64,000 bases of DNA, from assembly GCF_021347895.1 (NCBI RefSeq), contig NC_067129.1, positions 31,471,690 to 31,535,689 on the forward strand, in the 5' to 3' direction. A model generated the notes under the pieces. The model saw only the letters and a list, made by a program, of their open reading frames with translations, did no database searches and was not told the DNA's origin. Below, piece by piece: positions 1-11,985 of the stretch (its first letter is position 1; every line of letters starts with the position of its first letter). Source of the stretch: Acanthochromis polyacanthus (Eukaryota; Chordata; Actinopteri; Pomacentridae). A program made the position numbers and the translations under genes.

Positions 1-1314
1 TAACCCTAAATTTAACAAATCTGACCTGTACTCAAACAGTAGAATAGGAATATACATAAAATCCATAAAAACTGTTTGTTATTTTATCTCAAAATCTGGT
101 TTTGGACGCAGAAGCGTGAGTGGTGAGACATAAAATGCTGGTTTTATATTGACACGACCCCCATAAGGAACCCAATTATAAGGACTGAAATAACAAGATG
201 GTGATTAGTCTGTTTCAAGACAGACTAATTAACATGAAAATCAGACACTTTGTTCTGCTTTTATAGCTTCTGGCTCAGATACATGGTGTAATATTGATTT
301 TTTAAATTTTTTAATCTGCCAGCAGGCTTTGGGGTTCAGCAGTTAATCAACAAAGCACACAGACAGGAAGTAGGCAGAAAATCAAAAACTAGACACTGAA
401 AAGAGTAAAAAAAAAAAAAAACACGCATAAAGCTTACGAGCAACAACAGGAGTCAGGCGTCAAATAATCTGCAAAATAACAAGAAACTGTTGGAATTCTA
501 AAGTACTGAGAGGAAAAAGGCAACTGGGAGAATAATAATAATAATAATAATAGCTTTAATTTACACCCGAGTGAACAAAGTACTTTACAAACAGGACAAA
601 AAAGAAAAATAGGAAACTCAGGAAAACCACAAAACAACTGGTACAAGATTTACAAAAGAAATAAGGATAAAGTGGTGTATGGAGAATGGATGGATGGATA
701 AATACAACAGCAGATGAAATAAATAAAGAACCAAAAATGCCAAAACCAATAAAGCACAAAGAACAAGTGGAATAGAAGAGAACAGAAAACCTTAAACACA
801 AGGCTAAAAATAATAGCATTAGTGACAAAAATGAAGGCAAAAAAAGAATAAAACAAACAAATAATTGAAAATTGAATGAAACCATCAAAATAAATGATGT
901 ATTAAAGCAAGAGTTAAAAAATGGATTTTAATGAGTGATTGGAAGATTTAGAGGGAGTTTGACTGCACAAAATTATCAAAAAGCATGAAAACATCACAAA
1001 AATGGTCTGAATCGAGCCTCTTCGTGTTGGTTTCCACACCTTTACTGTTTGGACTTGTTGCTTCTTGTTTTGCCGCTTTTTTTACTCGACATTAACGTCC
1101 AATTTAAATGTCATTTCTTGCTCATACTTGGCTGTAAACCTGCTGCTTCGCTTCACTTCGCTCACTGTTTACTCTCGCTTACCGAGACCCGTCCCGATCC
1201 TCAAACTCCTGCATCGAGCCGTCAGTTAACTCGTCTTGTTGTGTAAAATGGTAATTGCGGCCCGATGATTCACGCTCACACCTCCAGAGAAATATTTCTT
1301 GGCCTCGAGGAAAC
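1..1314. repeat. Left copy of 1.3-kb near-identical duplication
   Basis: This block aligns base for base with 55440-56753. The only differences I found are single-base indels: a 15-A versus 14-A run near 407-421, and one-base changes near 837, 1097 and 1193. The copy stops exactly at the N gap. It holds an (AAT)n microsatellite near 531-552 and otherwise AT-rich sequence with no credible gene. Open frames in it are hydrophobic products of A-rich DNA read in reverse. Near identity and indel-only differences favour the same locus assembled twice, or two haplotypes, over an old duplication. Confidence 0.95.
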
Positions 1315-1414
1315 NNNNNNNNNNNNNNNNNNNNNNNNNNNNNNNNNNNNNNNNNNNNNNNNNNNNNNNNNNNNNNNNNNNNNNNNNNNNNNNNNNNNNN
1401 NNNNNNNNNNNNNN
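1315..1414. other. Assembly gap (100 N)
   Basis: Exactly 100 N, the usual placeholder for a gap of unknown size. It separates the left copy of the 1.3-kb duplication from the LINE, and the LINE reading frame runs straight into it. Confidence 1.
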
Positions 1415-4400
1415 GGAGGCCCAGCAGACGTCCCACAGCTTCAGAGTCCGTCAGCGCTGGTCCTGCAGCCTGGACCAGGTGCTGCAGGACAACAGTTCCG
1501 GTGCGCAGCAGAGCCGCCGTCAGCCCAGGCGTGGCTGCACAGGAGATGTCCAGTCTGGCCCCATGGACCAGAGGCTCTTTCAACAGCCAAAACAGAAAGG
1601 AAGAGACAACTTCTTCCCGGTTACTTGTAAACAACGCCCACACTTTTAAAACGCTCTGATAAAAAGGAGGAACCCCAGTTAACTTTAAAAATTTAAAATC
1701 AGTAAAAAACAGAGCAACATCCAGTCCCAGATTACTCACCTCTCTGAGGATACAGCTGGCCACGCCTCTCCACACCAGGTCTGCTGGACCAGCTAAGTAT
1801 CTTTGGAGGAACAGCAGCCTGAAAGCTGCTGTCCTGCTGGCCAGGTGGATGAGGCCCTGACCCCCCTCCTCCCGCGGTAAAAACAACAGCCCCTGTGGCA
1901 CCCAGTGTCGACCCCCCCAGAAGAAATTCACTATTTTTTCCTGAAGTTTCGTTAGGAGCTGACTGGGGGGGTCCAAACACGCCAACCGATGCTACAGGAG
2001 CGACGCACACACGTTATTTAAAACCAGGACCCTGCCTCTATAGAACATTTGGGGCAGCACCCACCTCCACTTCTCTATTTTTCCTGTGATCTTCTCCTCC
2101 ACCCCCTCCCAGTTTTTCTGTTCAGTTGCCTTGCTTCCAATATGCACCCCCAGATATTTTAACCCTCCCCTCTTCCATGCAAGATTCTGAGGGAGGGTTG
2201 GGAGGCCGCCCGCCCACCTCCCTACGGCGACTGCCTCACTTTTCCCCCAGTTCACTTTGGCAGCAGACAGGGCCCTGTATCTTTCAGTTAAAACCGTTAA
2301 AATACTGACTTCATTTTGATTCTTTACAACAACAACAATGTCGTCAGCATAAGCAGATAAAACAATATTACTGCTAAAACCAGGTAAAACCAAACCATTA
2401 ATACTATTTCGTATCTTTAAGAGGAGGGGTTCCAGGGAGAGTGCATAGAGCATCCCAGACAACGAGCAGCCCTGCCGGACGCCCCTATGCACCCTGAATG
2501 GAGCACACAGACTGCCGTTTATCTTAAGTAGACTCTCAATGTCTCTGTACAGCACACGGATCATGGCGATGAACCAGAGCTGAACTAAACCTCTCCATCA
2601 CCCTCCAGAGGAAGTTGTGTTCAACTCGGTCAAACGCCTTTCCTGGTCTAACGAAATGAGTCCAGTATCTAACTCCAATGAGCTAGAGAGCTCCAAAACA
2701 TCCCGAATTAGGTAGATATTATCCACCATAGACCTGCCGGGCACACAGTCGGTCTGGTCCCGGTGGATGACCTGCTCCATGGCCGACCTCAGTCTGGAGG
2801 CCAAAGCTTTGGACAGGATCTTATAATCCACACACAACAACGACACAGGGCGCCAGTTTTTAATCTCCTGCAAATTTCCCTTTTTTGGCAAAAGGGTCAC
2901 CACTGCCCTGCGGCAGGAGAGAGGAAGGGAACCACAGGCCAGACTCTCGTTCAGCACTTGGAGAAGGTCACAGTCCCAGGATGTCCCAGTACTCTTTGTA
3001 AAACTCTGGTGTCAACCCATCCACCCCAGGAGCTCTGCCTCTCTGCATGCCCCGCAGGGCAGCTGCCAGCTCTTCCAGCCGCAGTGCTTGGCCCAGCTGG
3101 GCATTAGTCTCCTCTGACACCTGGGGCAGTTGAGCACAAAAATCCCTCTCCAGCTCCTGGTCCTCCTCATACTCGGATGAGTAGAGAGCCGAGTAAAAAC
3201 TAACTGCTCTGTTCCTGATCTGGCCTGGGTCCGTTAGTTTATGCCCTGTGTCAGAAAGAAGTGTGTGGATTATTTTCCCCCCGTCCCCGCTTCTTCTCCA
3301 GACCGAAGAAAAAGCCAGAGGGAGCATCCATCTCTGTGATGTTCTGGACCCGGGACCGAACCAACGCACCCTGTACTTTGGAGTCCAGCAGGTTGGCCAA
3401 CGCCATCTTTTTGGTGTTGAGGACCTCAATGTGGCCTCGATTTCCTGTGGAATAGCTAAGTGCTTCCAAACTCCACTATCTCACTCTCCAGGTCTTTTGG
3501 CTGATCTACTCATGTGCTGAGTGACATTGAGAGTGTACTGCTGACACAGAAGCTTTATTTGCACTTTACCATAATCCCACCACTGCCTAAGACTACTAAA
3601 ATCACCTTTTGTTTCTTTAAAACCAGACCAATTAAACCTCAAAAAAACCTCCTGTAAACCCTTTATCTAAAACCAAAGCTGAATTGAAATGCCAGTAGGC
3701 GCTCTTTGGACACATATCTTTAAAAAAACATCACATAAAACCAAAGCATGATCCGTGTAATCCACTGGCACAATTCTACAGTCTTTAACCATATTTTAAA
3801 GAGATGTTTAAAACAATAAAACCTATCGAGCCTAGCTAAAGTGATGCCGCCATCTCTAAGGGTGGGACCAGGTGTCTGACCGGCAGTCTGTGTTGCAATC
3901 CTCCACACATCCCACCAGGCCATAGGTTGAGTGGACCAGCCGCCTCAAGTGGTGCTGGGAAACTGGGATGTGGCTCTGCATGATTGCGATCTAAAAAGCT
4001 CAGTTAAACAGTACAAATTAAAATCTCCTCCAGAAATTAAAACTCCTCCCCGCTGCAGCTTATTGAGCGACGAGCTCACCTGTAAGTGAAGTAAGCTCTT
4101 CCTCTCCTGTTCCACCGTTAGGGCATAAATATTAATAAAAACCAGGGTAAAACGATCAAATTTTGCTCGGACCAGTAAGGCACCTCCCTCTCAACCACCT
4201 CCTCCACCTCCACAGAGGAGGAGTGAAGCTCCTAGAGAAAAGGAGGCCCCACCCCCACCACTCAGTGTGGTGTTGTGGCTTTAAAAACACCTGACCCTCC
4301 CATTCCCTTTCCCAGTCCCCCTCGTTCCCCTGGTCGCTGTGAACCTCCTGTAAAAACATCACGTCAATACGTTTAGATCGTGCTGTGTCCATCACCAGTG

Positions 4401-4440
4401 CTCTCTTTCTTGCCTCCCTTGCTCCGGTTAACATTCAGTG
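1415..4440 (-). pseudogene. Decayed Tx1-like (L1-clade) LINE ORF2: endonuclease and reverse transcriptase
   Basis: Read on the minus strand, the segment carries the parts of a LINE ORF2 in order. The N-terminus (4156-4434) has an APE-endonuclease start with IDVMFLQEVHSD. A later endonuclease piece (3720-3923) has LARLDRFYCFKH. The RT palm pieces are 2968-3429 (GVDGLTPEFYKEYW), 2598-2957 (PKKGNLQEIKNWRPVSLL), and 1992-2564 with the SAYADD catalytic box (YADD at 2340-2351). The C-terminal part (1415-1985) runs into the N gap. The wording matches the Tx1 group of fish and frog LINEs as I know it. Several frameshifts break the frame, one within RT motif A near 2640 just after LISLDQE, so it cannot make a working enzyme. 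The 3' end is missing at the gap. Confidence 0.88.
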
Positions 4441-4851
4441 TTCCTACTTTAAAACTGCCCATGTTGGATAATGTGGGATAAAACAAAACCAAAGGATAAA
4501 AAAAATGCTGTAATAAAAAGTGCAATCAATCGTATTCATATGCTGGAGTTGTTTGCGGACTTTTAAACGTGTTTCTTCAATCTGAAGATCTCACGATCTG
4601 TCAACTCTGATGACTCACGGTGTTTAACCAAGTGTTTCGCTGACAGTAAAAAGTCATAGGGTCAGGAAAATGATTTTCAATTTTTAGATTCTTAAACCCT
4701 TTTGTCTTCTGCAGGGAAGGCCCTCACCATTTGACTCGAGTACAACTGATGCCGTGGCATTTGGCCCTGTGAGAGAGAGAGAGCTCACTGCTGTCCGACA
4801 GATGGGACTCACAGTCACTACTGTCCGCCTCAGCAGCCGCATCTCCCTCCT

Positions 4852-6330
4852 CTAGCCGCACCGCCTTTGCCTCTCCCTCCTCCGAGCTACACTTTTATGT
4901 TTTATGCTCCTCAGGAGGGCCCCAGGCGTCCAACCTGAGGGTCCTGCACACACACCGTCAGCTTGCACATTGACACTAGCAGGCTGCGCACGCACACCCT
5001 CAGCTGGCACACACACACCGCCAGGCTGCACACACTCACTATCAGGCTGCTCACACACGCCACTAGGCTGCTTGCACACAGGCTCACACACACCAGTAGT
5101 CCCATCACCAATCCTCTCACACAGCTCACCCAGTGCTTCACCTTCACCTCCTGCCTCCAGCTGCTCCACCTCCTCTCCATCTTCTACCATCTCAGCTGCC
5201 TCCTTCTTCACCAGCTCTATCCACAACCTCACCTGTGTCTCTCAGCTCACCTTCCTCCATCTCCTCACCTCTACCCACCTCTGCGTCCCCTCCCTGGCCC
5301 TGTTGCCTGCCTTCGGGCCCGCAGCCGCGGGGAGAGAAAAGGCCCGTCCCCGCTCCGCCGCCGGTGGAGTGTCGGTGATGCGGGGCGCTCCGCCGGCTCG
5401 TACGGGGAGGAGAGCGGGGGGGGCTGGTAGTTTAGGAGAGAAAGGCCCGGCTAAGTTCGGACAGGCCCGAATCAGATGGCCTTCCTCCCCGCAGCCATGA
5501 CTAGATTTAAGTTGTCCCTCCCATCATAATCCCCACTCTACTTCATTGGAAGGGTCACTATGCGTTTCTTGTAGGAAAATTCTATTTAGCCATTTCTGTT
5601 AATAACCTCCACTACAAGAGCTCTTCTCTGTGCACTTCTCCCCCCATTCATGTTTAACGAAGCCACCCTTAGAGTTTGTATAGCACAGAAAGGTGGACAG
5701 AGAACAAAAACAGCTAGAATAAAAACAGCAAGACAGGAAGCACCCAATGAGACAATCATTCTTTCTTGTTAGAAGAGATCAGTTGCTTCTTATTCTTTCC
5801 ATCTAATGCAGCCTTCTTCACTGCTGTTTACACGCTTTCTTAGCCTAAATCGCATTTTTTCACACAGTAGATCCTTCCCTACCTTTTCTGTAGAACGCTT
5901 GCTGTGCAAACAGTTCAGTTTTGCGTCTTTACAACCTCAGCTGACAGGATGGAAGCCACTAGCAAACTGACCGAACTGTCTGAGCTCACTCTCAAGCGCC
6001 TCATTCGGGATGAAGGGCGGCACACCTGACACGGTAATCCGTGTAGACGCACCGCCAACGGTGAAACCGTGATAAACTCATCATCCAAAGTTAAACCACT
6101 CTCGATAAGGGTCGTCACATACCTCTCATTGTTGAAAAACACCACCAATCCTTTATTCATACGGGAGGCATAGGAGATGTTTCCGTGGCCTACCTGCTCT
6201 CCCACCGCTAGTAGTGCCTGCTCCACCGTGGACGAGGGCGGAGGCAGCAGCCTCACCCCGTGTCTCAGCGACATTGACGTGAGGACGCCATTCCTGCCGA
6301 GTGGCGGAGGAAACTCCACCAGCGATCAGT
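4852..6330 (-). pseudogene. Decayed Tx1-like LINE ORF1 (nucleic-acid-binding protein)
   Basis: The segment lies upstream of the ORF2 remnant on the same strand. The 5' piece (5915-6319) contains NISYASRMNKGLVVFF and ITVSPLAV, typical of the Tx1 ORF1 N-terminal region, and then loses frame. Near 5465-5505 the reverse strand reads CGEEGHLIRACPN, a CCHC zinc knuckle that lacks its first cysteine (a serine codon sits there). Downstream, 4852-5232 encodes an acidic tail containing a degenerate tandem peptide (VCVQP/GVCxxP-like) that comes from a short DNA repeat at about 4940-5100. In the family ORF1 binds element RNA; this copy is broken. The ORF1 to ORF2 order supports a single LINE from about 6330 down to the gap. 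Confidence 0.8.
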
Positions 6331-6479
6331 ATTAAACGAGCTTCTAACACTACACTAACTACACAAAATTAAACAGTAGGACCTTACAATGGCCTCAAAA
6401 GTAAAGCAGGAAAAAAACTCAGGTTTGAGTATCAAGACACCCTTCTTCCCTCTCCCAAAAACAACCTCCACCACAGAAG

Positions 6480-7010
6480 AAGAAACAGACCCATGAAGAA
6501 AAACAAACAGACCCAAGGAAAAGAAACAGACCCGAGGAGAAAAAAAAGACCCAAGAAGACACAGACCCAAGAAGAAACAGACCCAAGAAGAAGAAACAGA
6601 CCCAAGGAGAAGAAACAGACCAAAGGAGAAGAAACAGACCAAAGGAGAAGAAACAGACCAAAGAAGGAAAAACAGACCTAAGTAGAAGAACAAGAAGAAA
6701 CAGACCCAAGAAGAAAAAACAGACCCAAGAAGAAGAGACCGAACTAAGAATACAAAAAAAAAAAACAGACCCAAGTAGAAGAAACGGACAGAAGAAGAAG
6801 AAACAGCCCCAAGAAGACACCACCCCAATAAGAAGAACAAGCTGACTGAAGAAGAAACAGACCCAAGAAGAAAAAACAGACCCAAGAAGAAGAAACAGAC
6901 CCAAGAACAAGAAAGAAGAGACCCAAGGAGAAGAAAGAAGAGACCCAAGGAGAAGAAAGAAGAGACCCAAGGAGAAGAAAGAACAGACCCAAGGAGGAGA
7001 AATAACAGTC
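6480..7010. repeat. Purine-rich minisatellite (AAGAAGAAACAGACCC units)
   Basis: Tandem units of about 14-18 bp, built from AAGAAGAAACAGACCCA with variable numbers of AAG, fill this stretch on the + strand. Almost all bases are purines except short CCC blocks. Long Leu/Phe-rich reverse frames here are by-products. It starts just past the 5' end of the Tx1-like LINE. A strand this asymmetric could form triplex DNA (inference). Confidence 0.9.
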
Positions 7011-7780
7011 AGACTGCTTCCATCAGTCAGAGATGATTTAATTTTTACCGGAACTGACTTTTCTACACGTGTGGCTCCAAGAGATCGACTTTTCCTCTAA
7101 AATATATTATACTTTTCAATGACACAAAATATAAGTTTTTTTTAATTTAAATGGCAAAAATACATAAATTTACAGTTTTGGATCATATTCTACTTTTAAT
7201 ATGTAAATCCATTTTATTTTATTTGGGGGATTTTATTAAATATTATCTGTAAGTTAACAAAATGAAGGAAAATCTGTAAAAGAAAAGTTTTTCAATCCTC
7301 ATAGTCCTTCAATATACATAATTTTGTTTTTAAATAACAGCAAATATATGAACTATTTTCAAGCTGATTCAAATACAATAAAACTGTAATTTGGCCTATT
7401 TTTCTTTCTTTTTCTATTTTTTTTTAAATTTATTGTTATTCTTATTGATCTTTTATTATTTATTCATGTTTTTTTTACAGTTTAGCAGTTTTTCTGTTCA
7501 TTTATTTTAAATTACAGTTCATGTGTAAATATCTATTTCTTTGTGTGACTTTTACTAAATATCTGTTCAACAAAATGGGGAAAATCTGTAGAATAACAGT
7601 TTTTTTAAATTATTGAACATTATCCAATAGTTCACAGGTGAACAAGAAAATTATTGGTGATTTAAAACGGCATAAAATGCAGAATTCTACAGGTTATGCC
7701 TTTTTTCCTCACATTTAATAAACACATATTTTTCTTGCCTGGAAAATCCAGACAGACTTTATTTATATATTAATATAAAT
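7011..7780. other. AT-rich non-coding stretch
   Basis: Very AT-rich sequence with long T runs and repeated phrases such as TTTTACTAAATAT and AAAATCTGTA. Related phrases return at 8480-8580 and in the AT-rich blocks near 15 kb. No gene is visible. It may be worn non-autonomous transposon sequence. Confidence 0.6.
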
Positions 7781-7863
7781 ACAAATAAAGGCAGTCTAGC
7801 ATTGTGATGATAGGAGACGATTTCAAAAAGGAGGGGCTAACAAATGCAGCTTGAACGAGAAAG

Positions 7864-7872
7864 AACCAATCA
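7864..7872 (+). promoter_or_regulatory. CCAAT box upstream of the ZAD-like reading frame
   Basis: The sequence AACCAATCAG lies about 65 bp before the likely start codon at 7934. A TGACGCA, similar to a CRE/AP-1 half site, follows near 7887. Together they look like a proximal promoter, but this rests on motifs only. Confidence 0.4.
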
Positions 7873-7933
7873 GCGTAACACGGATGTGACGCACAAACAA
7901 ATCGACCTTGAAGTCCATGTAGTCCAAACAACA

Positions 7934-8449
7934 ATGGCATGCAGCAGAGAAAGCGTCGCGGTGAATGATTACTGCCGTTTTTGTCACAAAAATCTGCGAA
8001 TACATGGGGTACTCTCAAGTACAACACTTATTTTTGAAAAGGCTACGCAACAAAAGACTCCTTCCGAACGATTAGCGGTGTTAGGAATAACTTTAAATCG
8101 GAGCCAAACCAAGTCGGTGCGTATGTGTAAAAGTTGCTTAAATTTACTCACACGTTTGGAACGGGATTTTCCTCTGTACAAACAATGGCAAGAAGGCGAA
8201 AGTAACGAGCCATCCACTGCCTCCTCATCGTCGGAAACGTCAAGTGAAAAGAGGCAACGACTAACGCCATCCAAAACGCCAAGAGACCACAAAAAGATTC
8301 GCTTTGGCCCCCCTCCTCCTCCTCCGGTGCTGAATCCAGGCGCTGAAGATGACGCAGCATTAACTCCCGCCTCCCGTGCTATGATTGGTCGTACCAAACT
8401 TTCGCCCAATGCCAAACTGACTCTCCTGTATCTCCTAACATGGAGATAG
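7934..8449 (+). CDS. Hypothetical protein with ZAD-like C2-C2 zinc-binding domain (first exon or truncated copy)
   Basis: From the ATG at 7934 (TACATGG-free upstream but in good context, ACAATGG) the frame gives 171 residues; it is open further upstream to 7844. Residues 14-17 are CRFC and 65-68 are CKSC, so four cysteines are spaced C-x2-C-x47-C-x2-C. That is the spacing of the zinc-finger-associated (ZAD) fold. A Ser/Thr/Lys-rich linker (90-125) and a run of seven prolines near 126 follow. The end, around KLSPNAKLT, resembles the point where fish proteins of this uncharacterised type continue. Here the frame stops soon after, so this is either a first exon whose donor I cannot fix (a weak candidate GT near 8429) or a truncated copy. 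The codons show balanced, gene-like composition against AT-rich flanks. The function is unknown. Confidence 0.55.
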   Translation: MACSRESVAVNDYCRFCHKNLRIHGVLSSTTLIFEKATQQKTPSERLAVLGITLNRSQTKSVRMCKSCLNLLTRLERDFPLYKQWQEGESNEPSTASSSSETSSEKRQRLTPSKTPRDHKKIRFGPPPPPPVLNPGAEDDAALTPASRAMIGRTKLSPNAKLTLLYLLTWR

Positions 8450-9149
8450 GAGATTACATGGAGATTCAGTTTGGATTTTCCAAGCTAATATTTTTCCCTG
8501 TGATTTTACCAAATATTATATGTAATTTACTAAAAAATAAAGAAATTCCAGTAAATTGTTGCAGAATTCCAGTTAAAACCTGTTTCCCAGGGTGTTATAG
8601 TTCAGACTGATCCTGACAGGAAGTGGAAGCAGGAAACCAGTGTCACATGACCCGATGAGTCAGAGGGTTGTTAAAACTCCTTTGTTCCCACAGAGATCCA
8701 CTCAGTGTGGGTGGAACCTTCAGCTGTGGAAACTTCTTCACAGGAGTTCCCACAAACACTGGGGTCCATTTTTAGAGGCTCCTTCACAACAAAAGCTGAT
8801 CTTTCACAATAAAAGCTGCTTCTTCCTGCAGCTGGATGGAATGAAAACCTCCAACAGCTGGTTTAACTCACAAATTCTGTTTCCAGGAAGAATGTGAAGA
8901 AGGCAGCAGGTGATAATCTGAGGTCAAGTGTGTGTTTGTCCTTCATCATCATCATCGCAACGACTGCCGCTCTGATTGGAGGACTCTTGAAGCAGATTCT
9001 GATTGGCCGGTTTCACACGAGTGCCCTTTTCTGAATCACTGGAGCAAAACTTGAACGACGTTTCTGACATCAGAGAGTTAATCAGCTGAATCCACTTTAA
9101 AACATGTGAGAGACAACAATCTGAAGTAATAATCGACAACAAAGACAGA
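8450..9149. other. Non-coding stretch
   Basis: It begins with a small inverted repeat (TATCTCC..GGAGATA, 8428-8447) and AT-rich sequence like that at 7.2-7.6 kb, followed by ordinary unique-looking DNA. No gene or RNA is recognised. Confidence 0.5.
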
Positions 9150-9530
9150 AAAATGATAAGAACAGGGAGAAAAATGACTATTATGAGACTCAAAGTTAAT
9201 ACAAAGAGACAAAAAATGACAAGGAAGAGACATTAAAGGACATGGAAGTGACAAAAGAGTCAAGACTGAAATGTAAAATGACAACACAGAGACACAAAAT
9301 GATTATTTATAGATACAAATTAACTTACGAGAGAAAATATGACAACAAACACAAAAAATATGACAAAAATCTATATGACTTAAGGTAGCAACAAAATGAC
9401 AATAAATACACAAAAATGACCACAAAGTACCGCAGAGACACAAGATGACAACAAAGAAACACAAAATGACAACAAAAGCAGAAAAATGTCAACCGAGAGA
9501 CGCAATAATGACAAAGAGCAGCAAAATGAC
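9150..9530 (+). repeat. Degenerate ACAAAGAGACACAAAATGAC minisatellite
   Basis: Loose tandem phrases such as GACACAAAATGACAACAAAG recur about every 20-25 bp. This is the start of a larger repeat field reaching about 11.3 kb. The same family appears elsewhere in the window on both strands. Confidence 0.8.
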
Positions 9531-9970
9531 TACAAAGAGATGTAAACGGACTACAGAGAGGCAAAACAACTACAAAGAGATGTAAACAGACTACAGAGAG
9601 GCAAAACAACTACAAAGAGATGTAAACGGACTACAGAGAGGGAAAACAACTACAAAGAGATGTAAACGGACTACAGAGAGGCAAAACAACTACAAAGAGA
9701 TGTAAACGGACTACAGAGAGGCAAAACAACTACAAAGAGATGTAAACGGACTACAGAGAGGCAAAACAACTACAAAGAGATGTAAACGGACTACAGAGAG
9801 GCAAAACAACTACAAAGAGATGTAAACGGACTACAGAGAGGCAAAACAACTACAAAGAGATGTAAACAGACTACAGAGAGGCAAAACAACTACAAAGAGA
9901 TGTAAACAGACTACAGAGAGGCAAAACAACTACAAAGAGATGTAAACAGACTACAGAGAGGGAAAACAAC
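9531..9970 (+). repeat. Homogeneous 40-bp tandem array, 11 copies
   Basis: The unit TACAAAGAGATGTAAACGGA + CTACAGAGAGGCAAAACAAC repeats exactly every 40 bp for 11 units. The only changes are CGGA/CAGA in position 17-20 and one GCAAAA/GGAAAA. The copies are far more alike than the surrounding family, which points to recent expansion. Confidence 0.97.
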
Positions 9971-10310
9971 TACAAAGAGACGTCAAAGGACTACAGAGAG
10001 ACAGACAATGACTACAAATAGCGACAAAAGCACTGTAAAGAGACAAAACGACTCCAAAGGGACAGAGAATGATTACAAATAGCGACTAAAGCATTGCAAA
10101 GAGTCAGTGAACAACTATAAAGAGATAGAAAAATACTACAGACAGGAAATTACTTCAAATAGTGACAAAATGACGTCGGAGAGAAAATTGCTATAGAGAC
10201 GAAAAACAACTATGAAGAGAGAAAATTACCACAAAGAGACAAAAAAATTACTTCAAATAGCAACAAAATGAATACAGTGAAAGAGAAAACAACTGCTAAA
10301 AAACATAAAG
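9971..10310 (+). repeat. Degenerate continuation of the ACAAAGAGACA family
   Basis: Diverged units of the same family, for example AATAGCGACAAAAGCA twice near 10015 and 10075. No gene. Confidence 0.75.
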
Positions 10311-10660
10311 ACTACAAAGAGTCAGAAAAGACTACAAAGAGTCAGAAAAGGACTACAAAGAGTCAGAAAAGACTACAAAGAGTAAGAAAAGGACTACAAA
10401 GAGTCAGAAAAGACTACAAAGAGTAAGAAAAGGACTACAAAGAGTCAGAAAAGACTACAAAGAGTCAGAAAAGGACTACAAAGAGTCAGAAAAGACTACA
10501 AAGAGTCAGAAAAGGACTACAAAGAGACAGAAAAGACTACAAAGAGTCAGAAAAGACTACAAAGAGTAAGAAAAGGACTACAAAGAGACAGAAAAGACTA
10601 CAAAGAGTAAGAAAAGGACTACAAAGAGTCAGAAAAGACTACAAAGAGACATAACATGAC
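10311..10660 (+). repeat. 20/21-bp tandem array (GACTACAAAGAGTCAGAAAA)
   Basis: About 17 copies of GACTACAAAGAGTCAGAAAA, alternating with and without one extra G, so the effective period is about 41 bp. Variants swap GTCAG, GTAAG and GACAG. This is a second locally homogenised block within the same repeat field. Confidence 0.95.
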
Positions 10661-11320
10661 GATAAAGAGGTAGAAAAGGACTACATAGGACACAGCATGG
10701 CTATAAAGAGACATACAATTACGACAAAGACACAAAATTACAGAACATAATTACAGGAGATACAAAACAACTACAAAGGCACAGAAAAGGACTACAGAGT
10801 GACAGAAAGGGACTACAAAGACACAAAACATGATTATAAAGAGATATACAGTGATGACAAAAAGACAGTACCCAATTACAAAATGACAGAAAGGGACTAA
10901 AGAAAGACAGTGAACAATTACATAGAGACAGAAAAGGACTAAAAAGAGACAGATAAATGACTAGAAAGAGACAAAACATGGCTATAAAAGAGACACACAA
11001 TGATGACAGAGACAGTAAACAACTACAATGAGACAAAAACGACTACAAAGAGACAGAAAAAAACTGCAAGAGACAAAAAATGACTTCAAGAGACAGAAAA
11101 GGGCTATATATCGCAACAAAACGACTACAAGAAGACAGCTGCAAAGAGACAAAGACTACAAAGAGTCAGAAAATTACTACACAAGAAACAAACTGACTAC
11201 AAAAAGACACAAAGCAACTACAAATAAATACAAAACAAGAAGACAGAAAATAACAGATAGAAAAAAACTACAAAGAGACAGAAGTACAAAGAGAAAAAAA
11301 GACTATAAAGAGACATATTG
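10661..11320 (+). repeat. Degenerate tail of the ACAAAGAGACA repeat field
   Basis: Loose units such as ACTACAAAGAGACAGAAAA run on to about 11320 and fade into unique sequence. Lys/Thr-rich frames here are by-products of the repeat. Confidence 0.8.
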
Positions 11321-11985
11321 TCTCGTAAATACAGGAAATAATCTGTAAAATGTTGGTTTTAAAGAGTCTGTTTTTGCTGGTTTTGAATCTTAAATAAACT
11401 TTATATCGATTTGTAATGTTTTGTTTGCCAGATCCTGCAGTGAAACTTCCCTTAAATACAGTTATAGCTCTACTGCATGCATGAAAAGTGTTAATATTTG
11501 TCATTTACGATCAAATAAAGCAACAAAAGTCGAGGTTTAAAGACTCAGTCTGTTGGACGTGATTTGAATTCAGTCTAATGAGGAAGTTTGAGAGTCAAAT
11601 GAGCTGCAGGTCGACTGATGCAGAGAAACAGCGACAGAATCTCATCCAGCAACCATTAAAACATCTGGTAAGTTCATAAAGCTTTATTTAAACAGACGGT
11701 CGCTTGTATAAGATAAAACAGACTTTATTCTCCAGATATTTACCGCTGGGTTCCACTTTGTTTACCTCGCTGACCCTGTGTACCTGAAAAACACTGTACC
11801 TACTAGCTGTTAGCATGCTAGCATCTTTACTATGGACATATTCAGTGACAAAGACGACAAAAAACAGCAAAATCACCACTAGGTAGTTACATTATTGGAC
11901 AGAAATCTCTGCATTTTCCTGGTATTTCTGACCAAAAATGTCCATTATGTTAGTATATGTGATGCTACTCTGTTAAAAAAAAAAA
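11321..11985. other. Non-coding stretch between two repeat fields
   Basis: Unique-looking sequence with no coding frame, RNA or transposon I can name. Confidence 0.5.

Noticed and set aside
434..888. Open frames present in both copies of the terminal duplication
   Set aside because: Both copies are near-identical, so apparent conservation is trivial; composition is that of AT-rich DNA.
6355..6992. Overlapping Leu/Phe/Ser-rich frames
   Set aside because: All are reverse-strand readings of the purine-rich minisatellite.
9531..9970. CRISPR-like regular array
   Set aside because: The 40-bp units are contiguous with no unique spacers, and the genome is eukaryotic. It is a minisatellite.
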